The notes under the pieces are model-generated. The model was not told the origin of the DNA. It saw only the letters and a program-made list of their open reading frames with translations, and searched no databases. A stretch of 64,000 bases of DNA from Seison nebaliae. Its lineage: Eukaryota; Rotifera; Pararotatoria; Seisonacea; Seisonidae. The position numbers were made by a program, and so were the translations under genes. Numbering within the stretch: position 1 is the first letter of the stretch; each line of letters begins with the position of its first letter. Location of the stretch: assembly GCA_023231475.1 (NCBI GenBank), contig JALJEE010001766.1, positions 59,523 through 123,522 on the forward strand. The letters run 5' to 3'. Below, piece after piece: positions 11,125 through 22,976 of the stretch.

Positions 11125-13122
11125 TTATTCGATATTTTCATGAACGAAGATATCGACCGATTTCAATAATTGATCGAATGAAGTCGAAGTATTATCGTTG
11201 TGATTATGAGAGATCTTCTTCTGATTTTCCATTCTCTTCTTCATCTTTTGTCTTTGTTCGTTTTTTAATAAATTTATTGATTTTGAATGATTCGAATTAC
11301 GTAAATTACTTTTTGAATTTCTTAATTGTTTCTTGTGGTGAAGTGGTTGAGATAATTGTAGGGAATTTTTCTCTCTCCTGAATAAACATGGACAATAGAG
11401 TAACTGATTGATGTGAGTGCGAATGATGTGACTGAAAATTAGCATGAAAATGATGAGAAGGAACGAAAGAAATTGTAAATATAATTCTCTGGTCAAATCG
11501 ATTAAATGAATTATGATATCATCATTGATACCGAGATAATCATGAAATAAATCGTATTTTGTAGTAGAATAATAAATTCGAGTGAATTGTAAAACATTCT
11601 CCTGTTTCTTCAAATTGATATCGTTAAATGTAGAACAATTCTTTCTCAATTTCCAATCAACATCATTCATCAATGGATAATGACGAATGATCATCTCGTA
11701 AATGACGAAGAACCAGTGCATAAGCAAACCGAACCAAATGAAGAAACCGGCAAATGTCAAAAATTGTTTAATATCCAAATTAACTTTCGTTAAATTCAAA
11801 TAATCATTTCTCGATAATTTCTCATCCGATTCATTAGATAAAATATATTTGTATCGATTGAAACGATCAAATAATCGATTCTTTCTTAACATTCCTGCAA
11901 AGTTGGATGTTGATGCATTCTTCCTTCGAATATCGATTGTCGATTCATTCTCATAATTCCAATGATTTAATACATCTACTGATCGACTAAAATATTCCAA
12001 TGCAGAATCTTTGGAGATTGTTCCTTCAGTTGTCTCCATCCATCGATCCGTTACATCGCGATCAGTCGATTTTCCTGATGATCCTCTCGGTAGAGTGGAA
12101 GAAGGATTCTTCACATTATCATAATATGGTGAGAATAATGGTTTAGTTGAATCATTTAAATGATATGTCGTTTCAATCAAATTATCTTTCGATCGATATT
12201 TGAAGATAAAATAGAAAGTGATTGCCAATTGAATGAGAAAGAAGAAGATGATGTTGATGATACGAAAGATGAATAAAGATGAATAAGACCAATTCGATAC
12301 GCAAATTGAATTAATTGGAGAATTCTTTTTCGTTTTATTCTCCCAAAACTTATCATTTATCGCTTGGAATGATAACGTATATGGAAGATACCAACTGATG
12401 ACAGTACACCAGGAAATAAGGGAGAACAAGATAATCTCTCGATATCGTTTCTTATTCTCTTTTCCATCACATAACCATCGTTCATTCTTTCGATTAATTG
12501 GATTTTTTGTTAATTTCACTAAAATATTATAGAATCCATAATTCATGAAAATTGGTAATAACTTTAAAAAAGAGGAAATTGAACCAAAATTTAAAAGAGA
12601 AAATTTAACTGAAATAAAAACATTTGTAAATAATGGAGATATCCAACATTGTTTGAATAGATAAAGAACTTTCCATACAACTTCTTCATCCAAATATTTG
12701 TCCATTACATATTCTTGAAAACTGACGATGAGATTGAATAAGAGGAAAATCGAATGTGAAAATTTGAATAGAATTAAAATGAGGAAATTGATGCAAATGA
12801 TGATGGAGGAGATGCGGAAGATATGATGATTATGCGTAAAAGTAATGACCGATGATCCATTGAGAGTGAGAGTCTTTTCGTAAATGAAATAAGAATATTT
12901 CCTTTGGAATATTCCCACCATCATCAACAGAGTTGCGATGATACCGAAAACGATGAAGAAAGTTGACAAGGCGACGAAAGTAAATGTAAATTTTTGATTG
13001 ATGTCCAATTGTTGTTGGTAAAGTTTGATGAAGGTTTGTGCATCGTACGACTCGTTCCAATTGATTTCGAGCGTTTCATTCGAACAGATGAATCGGAGCC
13101 ACCGATCACTCAAAATGTTCAT
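11125..13122 (-). CDS. divergent seven-helix membrane protein, possible orphan GPCR
   Basis: Single open frame of 665 residues with no family I can name. The N-terminal ~48 residues carry N-glycosylation sites (NET, NES). Seven hydrophobic segments follow at roughly residues 48-72, 101-130, 145-190 (long), 235-260, 290-315, 470-495 and 545-570. A loop of about 150 residues between segments five and six is Ser/Asn-rich and charged. After the last helix comes YCPCLFRR, resembling a palmitoylated helix 8, and then a long basic tail. A Cys before segment 3 (FKQCW) and one before segment 5 (SICVSNW) could form the class A disulfide. The DRY and NPxxY motifs are absent. Seven-helix topology is inferred by eye, so other polytopic families remain possible. 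Confidence 0.6.
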   Translation of the reverse strand: MNILSDRWLRFICSNETLEINWNESYDAQTFIKLYQQQLDINQKFTFTFVALSTFFIVFGIIATLLMMVGIFQRKYSYFIYEKTLTLNGSSVITFTHNHHIFRISSIIICINFLILILFKFSHSIFLLFNLIVSFQEYVMDKYLDEEVVWKVLYLFKQCWISPLFTNVFISVKFSLLNFGSISSFLKLLPIFMNYGFYNILVKLTKNPINRKNERWLCDGKENKKRYREIILFSLISWCTVISWYLPYTLSFQAINDKFWENKTKKNSPINSICVSNWSYSSLFIFRIINIIFFFLIQLAITFYFIFKYRSKDNLIETTYHLNDSTKPLFSPYYDNVKNPSSTLPRGSSGKSTDRDVTDRWMETTEGTISKDSALEYFSRSVDVLNHWNYENESTIDIRRKNASTSNFAGMLRKNRLFDRFNRYKYILSNESDEKLSRNDYLNLTKVNLDIKQFLTFAGFFIWFGLLMHWFFVIYEMIIRHYPLMNDVDWKLRKNCSTFNDINLKKQENVLQFTRIYYSTTKYDLFHDYLGINDDIIIHLIDLTRELYLQFLSFLLIIFMLIFSHIIRTHINQLLYCPCLFRREKNSLQLSQPLHHKKQLRNSKSNLRNSNHSKSINLLKNEQRQKMKKRMENQKKISHNHNDNTSTSFDQLLKSVDIFVHENIE

Positions 13123-15487
13123 TGTGTCAAGGAGATACTCAAAATGTGTATCACTCTTAATCTTTTCTGAACTAAAATGAAGATATATTTCTATGTGAGA
13201 AGGAGAATCAAATCACGTGAGAATATTCCCAAAAGACTTATCTGATATCGCTTTTCTATTTCCTTCAATTGAAAGGAAATGATTATCGTCAAATTGCAAA
13301 TAAAGTGGATTGATAACAGATCGAAAATATTTAAATGAATTCCCCACAAATTATTAACGACATTCTCTCACTTGTTGCCAATGATTGACAAGCAATCATT
13401 TTTCTATGGTATTAGATGGTGGTTATGATGAAAGAAAAGATAAACATTATTTTCATCATCAAATGTTCTAGTTATGACATTATCGTGATACATATATTTA
13501 CTTACGATAAATGGAAACGCATCAATAAAATTTTGAAGAAAATAAATGTCAGTGAAGCGCGCTCAGATGATAAAGGAAAAGAAAATGCGAACACGATAAT
13601 CGAACTCAAACGACCCAGAATCAGTCATTGTTCATAGAAAAGAAGAATTTAAAAGTGAACGTGGAAAAGAAGAAGTTGAACTGATGTTTAGCGGAATGTT
13701 CTCGGTCAAAGTCGATATGTGCTAAAAGGAGAATGTTTCTTTTTGAGAATTAGATGTAAATGAGAAGAAGAAAACGAAGAAGGAAGATGGGAGGAAGTTG
13801 AAGTTTGAGGTAAAATGCAAAATGTTTAATTACTATCACGTGGAAGTTAATGTTAATAAGTTGTTTGTAATTAAAACGTAAGAATAAAAACGTCTCGTGA
13901 TTACTACCTTACCCATTGAGTAATACTCATCATCATCTAACCAGACTTGCCAAATGTTCGAAGACATATTGAACATCAACACAATTTTTGATAAAAAAAA
14001 CGGAAATTAGTCAGTTACTTTTAACAATTAGTTCATAACTTTCCTTTTAGTTGAGAGATGAAATAAATTGAATTGATTGAACAAATTTCATATTCTCCTT
14101 ACGGGCCAAATGAATAATGAGTTTTCTTTCGAAGATAATGAAAGAAAATTTTGGGTAAATATTCATCCGAACTTGGTGAATAATTCATTGAAAAAGATGA
14201 CAAATGATATCGACTTCTTCTTTTAATACGCAACATTAATCGATTTCGATATTAATCATATGAAACTTCCTTATGCTTCATGATTCTCCTACAGACACGT
14301 AGCAATAGAGCAGAAAGAAATAAAACTTTTCTTCTATCACGTTGAAATAATCAAATCATCTTATTTCCGATATTAGATACAATCCCTTCTCTCACAAGAA
14401 CAACTTCATTTCCAATATCGATATAAATATTAAAACTTCTCTTCTTCACAAATTGTCTGGGAGAGTGTCTGAATGAGTTAAACGAACGAACGAACGAATG
14501 AACGAAAATTTAGTCGATCTTTGATATAAATATACGTTTGTATCGAAATGTATCGAAATGTAGTATTGTTTAGGAGTGAATTGTAAGAAAATTTTTCTTC
14601 TTCGATGATATAATGCTTCTTCTAATTAATATGTATTTTTCTTTTAGTGGCAACAATAAATACTCATTTACAAATCATTTATTCACCCGATTTTTATTTC
14701 TCCCAATAATTTTCCTATTCCATATATTCCATATTGTGGTTAAGCACATATTCTCCCTAATACTACTTACCAACTTCCTATTATCGAGGTGGGTGAGTTC
14801 ATATTCTCTACTCTTGTATATACCTCGTTAGGTCTTGTTAAGACTACTTATATCACAAACTAACAACAATGAATAGTCAACGAGTATTATTCAATTCGAT
14901 CGAGAGTGTCGTAGTCGTTACATTTCAAATTGAATAACCTAATGGCTGATAATAATGGAATAATAATAATAATAATTTGTTGAAGTGAAAATGCTCTTAT
15001 TAACTCCGTTCTCTTTCATGTGAACGAATTCCTTTAACTAGATAATTTGAGTAATTTATATGTCCGAAAATATTCTCCTCACTTTTATACAATTAGTGTC
15101 GTGGTAGCAATTTTAGTGGCGATGATGTTCATAGTCACCGATCATCATAATAATTGGAGAGTGTCAATTACTCTTTTATCTTCAACACAAATATTTCGAC
15201 GTTCATAACCTAATTTCTCTCACGAAACAGAAATAATTTTAAGAAACGTTACTTATTGAGTCACCGCTGGTTATTGAATATTGATTTTTTTAAGTTGAGA
15301 TAAAAAAATTTTTTATGTTCAACAAACTGAAGTGATTAATCATAATGATCGTAAAAATTTGGATTTCCGGGAAGGAAGAATTTTAATGAGAATATTTTCA
15401 CATGAAACATTTTGGCACTTATCCTCATTATTTCACTAACTAAAATCATTAGCTTCACAATTACTTTCAAATTCCCATCGTACAAAA
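13123..15487. other. non-coding stretch, 2.4 kb
   Basis: This separates the start of the seven-helix protein gene from LSM7. Short frames occur on both strands but show no domain, signal peptide or splice continuity. The only recognisable items are a short AACG tandem repeat near 14481 and an AAT run near 14960. The left end probably holds the promoter of the minus-strand gene. Confidence 0.5.
14480..14506. repeat. short (AACG)n tandem repeat
   Basis: AACGAACGAACGAACGAATG-type 4-bp units, about six copies with one substitution, lie in non-coding DNA. Confidence 0.7.
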
Positions 15488-15881
15488 ATGGCAAGTAATC
15501 CGAAAAAACCGAATATCAACCGAAATAAGAGTAGAGGAAATCAGGGGCAGAAACGTCAGGATAACAGTATCGATCTCTCCAAATATATGGATAAGAAGAT
15601 ACGAGTAAAATTTACGGCTGGTGGTGAAGCAATCGGCATTTTGAAAGGTTTCTACCAAAACCATTTCTCAGAAATTAATCCCATTTACTTTAATAGGTTA
15701 TGATCAATTACTGAATATTGTTCTTGATGGAACGATGGAAGAACGGAAATTAACAACAGATGGAGGAAATGTATCTTCAGACGAAAAAAGAAAACTCGGA
15801 TTAGTCGTTTGTCGTGGACCAAATATCACATCGATTTGTCCGGATGACGGATTTGAAACGACAGTAAATCCATTTTCTTAA
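15488..15881 (+). CDS. LSM7: U6 snRNA-associated Sm-like protein LSm7
   Basis: Two exons (15488-15647, 15697-15881) flank a 49-nt intron. Splicing restores GILKGYDQLLNIVLDGT, the Sm1 motif, and then KLGLVVCRGPNITSICPDDG, the Sm2 motif, ending NPFS. The length of about 114 residues suits LSm7. The protein is one subunit of the LSm2-8 ring on U6 snRNA and the LSm1-7 decay ring. A basic N-terminal extension (PNINRNKSRGNQGQKRQD) is similar in length to metazoan homologues. Confidence 0.95.
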
Positions 15882-15999
15882 CAAACATCTTCCAGAATAT
15901 TTTTATACCGAACAAATAAAGATCCATTAAATTTTAATTTGAATGAAATTTGAAAAAAGAAATAATTTTTGTTTTTGAAGAATTTATTGAAATAAAATA

Positions 16000-16651
16000 T
16001 TATTGACATGTACATGTTTCTTTTGGAATGTTAGATGAGAATGAGTTGGACGTTGGTTGATAAGAGTTCGACTGAAAATCGAAGAATTAGAAATAAAAAT
16101 TTGAAAATGAATTAACATTATTTGAATATTCCGATTCCTGCAATTGTCTCGCCAATTCTTCGTCGCTTATTAATTGTCTATTGGTCGTATTATTGGAGTG
16201 ATTCGTTCCACATTTGTGATCCATCGGATGGCGATGCTCGATGCAAAACTTTTTATGACAAACTTCACATTCAACTCGAATTTTCTATTTAAAGAAGTTT
16301 TAATGGAAATTGAAAGGAAGAAAATTTCTAAACATTCTCATTTCGACATCTTTTCACTGAGCATGGTTGGATGTTAGACATCTTTTTGTCAGATTTCTTA
16401 CAACCTTGTTCGATATGTCGATTAACAGCCAAATCAGCTGTCTCATTATCTTTGACATTGACTGCTTCATTACAAATTGGACAAAATGGGACTGTTCGAT
16501 CGATTTGATATTGTTCGGGACATTGATGCTTCTCATACGATAAATGTTCCATGCAGAAAGTCTTCTTACATGCTTTACAAATGGCAGGTGTAAAATCGAG
16601 TTGTCTACAATATTTGTATGAACAATATTTACCTATATGTGGCAATTCCAT
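16000..16651 (-). CDS. ZFAND2: AN1-type zinc finger protein, ZFAND2/AIRAP family
   Basis: Three exons (16334-16651, 16117-16284, 16000-16071) encode 185 residues. The first AN1 finger begins GKYCSYKYCRQLDFTPAIC and runs to YEKHQC. The second lies across the first splice (CSVKRC ... VECEVCHKKFC ... HPMDHKC). A ubiquitin-interacting motif follows (SDEELARQLQESE). The protein ends CTCQ, which fits a CaaX box; the vertebrate paralogue ZFAND2B is known to be prenylated. Family members bind p97 and the proteasome during proteotoxic or arsenite stress. The start is the first ATG, just before the first finger. Confidence 0.92.
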
Positions 16652-17120
16652 CAGTCATCGATTTGTAAAGTAGTTGAAAATTTTCCTTTTTATAATCGAA
16701 ATCGAAATTTTTCTTAAATTTGCTGAATCATTTTCTTTCGAAATTCTTCTCGAAATGTTCTAGAAGAGACTAGAATAAATTGATAATGATTCATTTATAT
16801 ACACTTCAATTTGGACTCGTCTTTTCCTTTTCCAACAATTTTTATGAAACATGTCTTTTATAATATCAGATCATTAAATTAACATTTGGGTCGAATCTAT
16901 TTATTAATTTATTGTTGTTGAAATTGTTTGTTTATTCTTAAAAATCTCTTGAAAATTTATTCTTCAAATTTTTTCATAATAAAAATTTCTTCACTATTTT
17001 TCTTGTTCAATTCAAAGGCACAAATGTAAAGAATGAGTGAGAGGATGGAGAAATGGACTATGTTATTTTACATAAAATTTACGGAAGATATTTAAATGAA
17101 TAAGTATTTGGCTGTTGAGA
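16652..17120. promoter_or_regulatory. divergent promoter region between ZFAND2 and WDR45
   Basis: A 469-bp AT-rich gap lies between divergent start codons. It should contain both promoters, but no element can be assigned. Confidence 0.3.
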
Positions 17121-18368
17121 ATGAATCAAAAGGATATTCGTCGAGTCAATCGAATAACATTCAATGAATTAGGTGACTGTTTCACCACCGCCTCTAATTC
17201 AGCTGTTAATATTTATGAAGTGAATCCTTTACAATTATTGACATGTATCGATTATAATTTGATTGGATCGGTCGAGTTCGCTCAAGTCCTCAATCATTCC
17301 AATATAATCATCTTTTGTTCAGGAGCACAAACGCATAGTCGATTCAATCCACATACATTAATCGTTTGGAATGATCAGAGTCAATCCGTCGTCTTCAGTT
17401 ATGTGGTGAAGGAGATGGTGATGAATGGAAGAATATTGAAGAATCAACTCATTATTATAACATTGAATACGATATACATTTTCCGATTTCCACCAATTTT
17501 CACAGATGATGGAAATAATGAAAATTTTTTAAAAGAAACAAATTCAAATGTAAATTTATTATCGAAATTATCGACAGGTGAAAATCGATTAGGTCTGTTC
17601 GATGTCCACGAATTGTACGAAATTCATCAATTACTCGTTTTTCCTGATAAGAAGAAAGGATCCGTTCATATTATCGATCTATTCCGATTGAATGAGACTC
17701 AAGATGAAACTTATGTAAGCCATATCAATTATTCATTACAAGCTCATGAACATGAATTATCATCAATTAAATTATCGATCGATCAAAAACTTTTGGCAAC
17801 TGCTTCCTCAACTGGAACATTAATCCGATTATTCAATCCGTTAAAACGGGAATGTCTTTTAGAATTACGTCGGGGATTGGAATTTTCTCGAATTTATTCA
17901 ATCGACATCTCCCCACAAAACCGTTATCTGGCGATCAGCAGCGATCGTTCCACGATACACATTTGGTGGATTGGGGAAGTGAATCATCCGACTCAAAAGT
18001 ATGTGGGAAAATCAATGAAGAATTATCTGATAGCTCCAACACTCAATTACGCAAAGAAAATGTATAAAGATATCGCTAAAACGATGAATGATCCAACAGA
18101 TCCATCGAACTTAATCGAAGAAGTTAAATTGATGGCACCGGTTTGTTCCAAAGTTCAATTAGAATCTATTGCCAAATATACCGTCAGAACAGAACATCCT
18201 TCATTGGTGAAATTCTTGAAGAATCCTAATCAATTCGATGTTTTAAGAGTCGCTACCGTTTGCTACAATGGCGATGTTTATTATCATCAGGTCGATCTGC
18301 AAAATTATCATTCATATCGTTATGATTTCTGCAATTTCTCCGACGTGCCTGACAATGACTCTTTCTAA
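17121..18368 (+). CDS. WDR45: WIPI4-like PROPPIN beta-propeller (WDR45)
   Basis: Single exon of 415 residues. A seven-bladed WD40-type propeller contains TLIRLFNPLKRECLLELRRG, the L/FRRG phosphoinositide-binding motif of PROPPINs, and then IYSIDISPQNRYLAISSDRS and TIHIWW. The C-terminus VPDNDSF mirrors the acidic end of human WDR45 (ICDDDDF), which favours WIPI4 over WIPI3. These proteins bind PI3P on phagophores and recruit ATG2. The ATG at 17121 is used; two codons of upstream frame lack an ATG. No introns, unlike most neighbours. Confidence 0.9.
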   Translation: MNQKDIRRVNRITFNELGDCFTTASNSAVNIYEVNPLQLLTCIDYNLIGSVEFAQVLNHSNIIIFCSGAQTHSRFNPHTLIVWNDQSQSVVFSYVVKEMVMNGRILKNQLIIITLNTIYIFRFPPIFTDDGNNENFLKETNSNVNLLSKLSTGENRLGLFDVHELYEIHQLLVFPDKKKGSVHIIDLFRLNETQDETYVSHINYSLQAHEHELSSIKLSIDQKLLATASSTGTLIRLFNPLKRECLLELRRGLEFSRIYSIDISPQNRYLAISSDRSTIHIWWIGEVNHPTQKYVGKSMKNYLIAPTLNYAKKMYKDIAKTMNDPTDPSNLIEEVKLMAPVCSKVQLESIAKYTVRTEHPSLVKFLKNPNQFDVLRVATVCYNGDVYYHQVDLQNYHSYRYDFCNFSDVPDNDSF

Positions 18369-18948
18369 CTTAAATTTGTTTCTTCTTTTTTCTAAATTTC
18401 ATTCAATAATCATTTATTATTCTTAATTGTCTTGATGAGAAATTTTGTGCTCAAACTAAAATTTTTACTTGCCGAGTAAAATTTCGAAATGTTTTTACAC
18501 ATAGTATTATTCTTAGAATTTTTAAGTAACTCTTTAGTTAGATACATTGAGTTAAGAGAGTGCAATGTGTTATAAAGTTATTAGTTAGATAATTAGAATG
18601 GGGAGTTAACTGTCCATTGAAATGATCAGATAGGATAATCGTTTATTGAGAACATTTTGAGTGAGTAACTTTTTTTACAGTTTCTCTCTGTATGAGTTTG
18701 GGAGGGAAGTGAGGAGAGAGGAATGTATTTTATCAATAAAATTAATTTTAACATTGCTGGACAACAACAGACTATTCTTTCGAAGTACATATGCTGCATA
18801 TCATTCACTTAATTTCTGAATGTACTATATGGATGGAAGAGTAGAGGGTGAAATAAAATTTCTATCACCGAATGCTTGTATACTAACAAAGTAGAGTGTA
18901 TTGGAAGAGGAAACCACTTCCTTCTACAGCCATATTTCAGTATGAATG

Positions 18949-18960
18949 CATGTGTGTGCT

Positions 18961-18993
<33 letters not shown>
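18949..18993. repeat. TG dinucleotide microsatellite
   Basis: An almost pure TG run of about 15 units (18963-18992) with imperfect TG sequence before it. Confidence 0.9.
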
Positions 18994-20010
18994 TAGCAGT
19001 CGGTGTGAATAAGTGAATAAAGGGATATCAAATTGTGTAAATAATAAATTGTGTATCCTACATATAATGATGTACGAGTAAGTTAGCATCAGTGTATGTG
19101 TATGTCGATTTGATATTAGAAGATTCTTCTCGTACATGTCTACGAATCGTAGTGTTGTAGTTCGTTTCCCAGTCGATATACAGATGCATGTTTCACGTTT
19201 ATCATGTACTCAATTCTATACACTTCATCATCATATACCTCATATCTTCCTGATGCCTCACCCGAATAGATATTGTGCATATTCTTTCATTGTTAAAGAA
19301 TGAATTTGAATCTTCTTCTCTCGAAGTGATTAGGAAAATAAATATCATCAATAAACATTCAGAAATTCCTCTAAATTGACGTTGTCCATTTCTCGATGCT
19401 CTTGAAAAAAAAAATGATTAAACTTTTTAATTATTATCTCGTTCGTCTTAATTAAATTATTTATTCCATCCAACTTTACTTATTTATTCAATGACTTCTG
19501 TTCCTTATTATTGGAAGGAGGTCAATATTTCGTGGAAGTACTTCTACTACATCTTTTCCGTCTTTTATGTTCATTAATTATATTTTATTAGAAGTTGAAG
19601 AGAGAAGTAGAGGAAACTTATCACTTAAACAATTTTTCATAATTTTGCCTTTTTCATTCATTTCGTTTAATAAAAAGAGGTCGGTTTAATCGATTAACCA
19701 AAATTAACTTTCTCATTTTCAATCTTACTTATTTCGCTTAGTTTCTCTCGAAGGTACTTCTCACATATACACACCTAATCGTGCTAGTAATACGTCATAC
19801 AACTCACTTGTATTATATGTCCTTATCATATTAATCAAGTCGTGTATCTTGTCGTTTGCTATTGTATCGATTTCTTATTACTCAATTATAATTCATACTC
19901 ATCTATTTACTAAAGGAAATTATATAAATTCTACATAATTTATTTATTTCATTTAATTACCTATCGATTACGAAAGTTTGTACATTTGCGTCTTTCCATC
20001 GTCTGTGCCT

Positions 20011-20053
20011 ATGTGTATGTGTGTGTGTGTGTGTGTGTGTATGTGCGTGTGCG
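20011..20053. repeat. TG dinucleotide microsatellite
   Basis: A TG run with ATGTGT and GTGCGT interruptions at its ends, in the leader region of the PTB gene. Confidence 0.85.
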
Positions 20054-20682
20054 TTAAAGTTTCAAAGTAACTAACTAGTAGAATTCTTGCTGCCTACTTT
20101 CATTTTTTTTTTTGAAAAATGTGAAAAAATGGAAAAATTATTTTCGTAAATATTAGAAGTTAGCGGTTGGTGTTTGGAAAGGGAAAGAAATTGAAACAGT
20201 TTTTAAATGGAAACACGAACGGAAACAGAAATTAAGATTAAAAATTTTCATTTTCATTCATCCTTACATCACCTTATCCCAATATTTTTTGTTTGCTGGG
20301 CATCTCACCCAAGTTTCCCTTTATTCACACCACTATCATAGGAGAAAGAGAATCTAATGAATTTTCTTTTTTTCTAGCACTTTATCTTCTATCCCTACAA
20401 CAACCATATTCGTTCGATTCTACTCCTGTTCGATATTGGTTCTTCATATTTAGTTGATTCAGAAGATTTCGTCCAACACTTATTCTAATACTTTAGTTTA
20501 TTCGCTTTTACTCGATAACACACTATGAGTTATCTCAACGATTCTCAAGTTCTTTCACTTCCTCCATAATTTTCTTTCGAATACCATCTTTTTTTTCTTT
20601 CATTTATCTTTTTAATTTTCAGAATATATCGAATTTTTGTTGTTGTAAAATGAGTTTTATTGAAATTTTATTTGGATATAGA

Positions 20683-20750
20683 TTCTTTCTCTCATTCTTT
20701 CCTTTCCTTTCTTGCTTTTCTCCTATTTTTGTTTCTTTTTTCCGCCTCTC
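20683..20750 (+). promoter_or_regulatory. polypyrimidine-rich tract upstream of the PTB coding region
   Basis: About 68 nt that is nearly all C/T on the sense strand and dense in TTCTTT, CTCTC and TTTCCTTT. UCUU and CUCUCU elements are the binding sites of PTB itself. The tract lies about 300 nt before the PTB start codon. A regulatory or autoregulatory role is inference; it could also be an intron acceptor tract. Confidence 0.35.
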
Positions 20751-21042
20751 AAATTCATTTCTGTGAATTGGTCCAACTATTGTTCCTACAGTTTCTATGA
20801 AAATTTGAAGAGATTGAACAAAAAAATAACAATAATCGGATAAAGAGAACTATTCTAGTTTGTGGTGAGAACATATTGAGAATCATCGACTTATTCATCT
20901 ATCTCTCATCTATTATTATTGTGAAATATCAAAAATCTTTTTTATCAAATCCAAATTAATTCAATCAATTTAGACGAACTTAACCAATCTCAAAACCAGT
21001 CTCTATTCCAACGTTCCAATAATCGAGGTGGAGGAGAGACTG

Positions 21043-22976
21043 ATGAAAACAGAAGCAGCAGCTGGTGACCAAGGGAAAGGTGATGCTACACAAGCATGCA
21101 CAAGTACTCCGGTAACACATCCAGATGGTACTCCATCACGTGTGATTCATATAAGGAATCTCCCTCCAGATACGACGGATGTAGATCTGTTGCAATTCGG
21201 CTCGAAGTTTGGCGAAGTTGTTAATCTGTTATATTTGAAGGGGAAGAATCAGGCCTTCCTCGAAATGAATTCGTTGGACAACGCACAACGTCTCGTCAAA
21301 CATTATACGACCACTCAGGGTTTAATCCGATCGCGACCAGTTTTCGTACAATTCTCCAACCATCAGAAACTCAAAACGAACTCCTCAACTACTGATCGTA
21401 TTGGTCGGAATGATGATGGAGAAATAGAAGCCGTTTTACCAAGTCCAGTACTTCGAGCTATCATTCATCATTTACTTTATCCGGTGACTTTGGAAGTCTT
21501 CCAAACAATCTTTTCTAAATATGGACCAGTTCTTCGAATTATCACATTCAATCGGAATGACCGATTTCAAGCATTGATCGAAATGAAAGACGCTAAATGT
21601 GCAGCTGATGCTAAGAAAGTTTCATTTCTCATCATTATTCCTCTACATAATTTCCTCTTTCCAGGCGTTACATGGCCAAAACATTTACACGGCCTGTTGT
21701 ACTCTACAATTGGAATATTCGAAATTACAATCGTTGACAGTCAAATATAATAACGATAAATCTTGTGATTTTACCAACATGGAAGGTTAGTTAATTTGTT
21801 GTTTATTTGAAGATGTTTAAATGTAATTTATAATTTAGCGAATCATAAAACTGCTCAAGATGTTTGGACGAACTCTTATCCATCACAAAATCCGATGCAG
21901 ACGAATACTCAATTGAGCGCTTTACAATTAGTTGCCGCCTTACATCCATTAGTTTAATAATTATTTTGTTGAATAAATTTTTTTCAACTCAAATCATCTA
22001 TAGCAATATGTCAATCCACCTAATCAAGGTGCATCCTCCTCCAATTCCAATGCTCTCTCACCAATGCATTTAATTAATTTAAATTCTCAGTTAGCTCCAC
22101 ACATCAATACGATTGTTAGCACTTGTACGTATGTCTCCCATAATCACTTTCCAGCAGTTACTCAGCACAGGCAAAGTGTTATTAGTCACAAATCTCAATG
22201 ACGATCTAGTTACGTTGGATGGACTTTTCACTTTGTTTGGTGTTTATGGTGATGTTTATCGAGTGAAGATCCTTTATCAAAATAAGACACAAGCATTGGT
22301 CGAATTTAGTACGACTCAAGGAATGGTAACTGGTTAGATATTAATTCTCTTTCACCTTCTCTTTCAACCTAATTCTTCAGCTAAAAGTAATCTGGATGAT
22401 GTGAGATTGTGGGGGAAGAATATCAAAATTTTCCATTCGAAATATACGGTCGTCCAAATGCCTAAGGACAATCAAGTTTCTTTTGAAATAAATTTATTCT
22501 TCTCAATTTCCTTCTAACATTTCTGAACCTGAAGGATGCCGGTCTAACCAAGGATTACACGTCATCCAATCTTCATCGTTTCAAGAAACCGAGAAGCAAA
22601 AATTTCAATAACATCTTCCCACCATCTCAATATTTACATCTATCGAATATACCGTTACATTTAATATAATTTATTCATTTCATATCAGTTCATTGTTAAT
22701 TATAGTCCAAAAGTGAATGAAGGTCAAATAATTGAAGCGTTCGGTCGTTATGGAACAGTCAAAACATTCAGATTCTTCCCTACCGATCAGAAGATGGGTG
22801 TGATTCAAATGTCATCGATCGAAGAAGCATTACATGCACTCATTGTTAGAAATTTCTTATATATCAATAATTTTTTATTTTCAAATTATCATCTCTCAAT
22901 TAATGCACAGGGAATGCACAATTGTCAATTAGTCAATGGAATTCATCTGAGAGTGACATTCTCGAAAGCTCATTAA
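21043..22976 (+). CDS. PTBP1: polypyrimidine tract-binding protein with four RRMs (PTBP / hephaestus)
   Basis: Multi-exon gene. RRM1: [19 protein letters not shown] and [13 protein letters not shown], with [13 protein letters not shown] as in vertebrate PTB. RRM2: [20 protein letters not shown], then across a 45-nt intron to [20 protein letters not shown] and [18 protein letters not shown]3: [21 protein letters not shown] and [13 protein letters not shown]4: [20 protein letters not shown] ending [12 protein letters not shown] represses splice sites and controls mRNA stability and translation. The first in-frame ATG (21043) is used; a further 5' exon is possible. Exons beyond RRM2 are short and their borders are approximate. 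Confidence 0.93.

Larger units (their letters stand above)
18369..21042. other. long non-coding stretch upstream of PTBP
   Basis: About 2.7 kb without a credible frame. It contains the WDR45 3' UTR, two TG microsatellites, and a pyrimidine-rich tract near 20683. The right part is likely the 5' UTR, a first intron or the promoter of the PTB gene, since the coding sequence opens at 21043 without a clear upstream exon. Confidence 0.5.
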
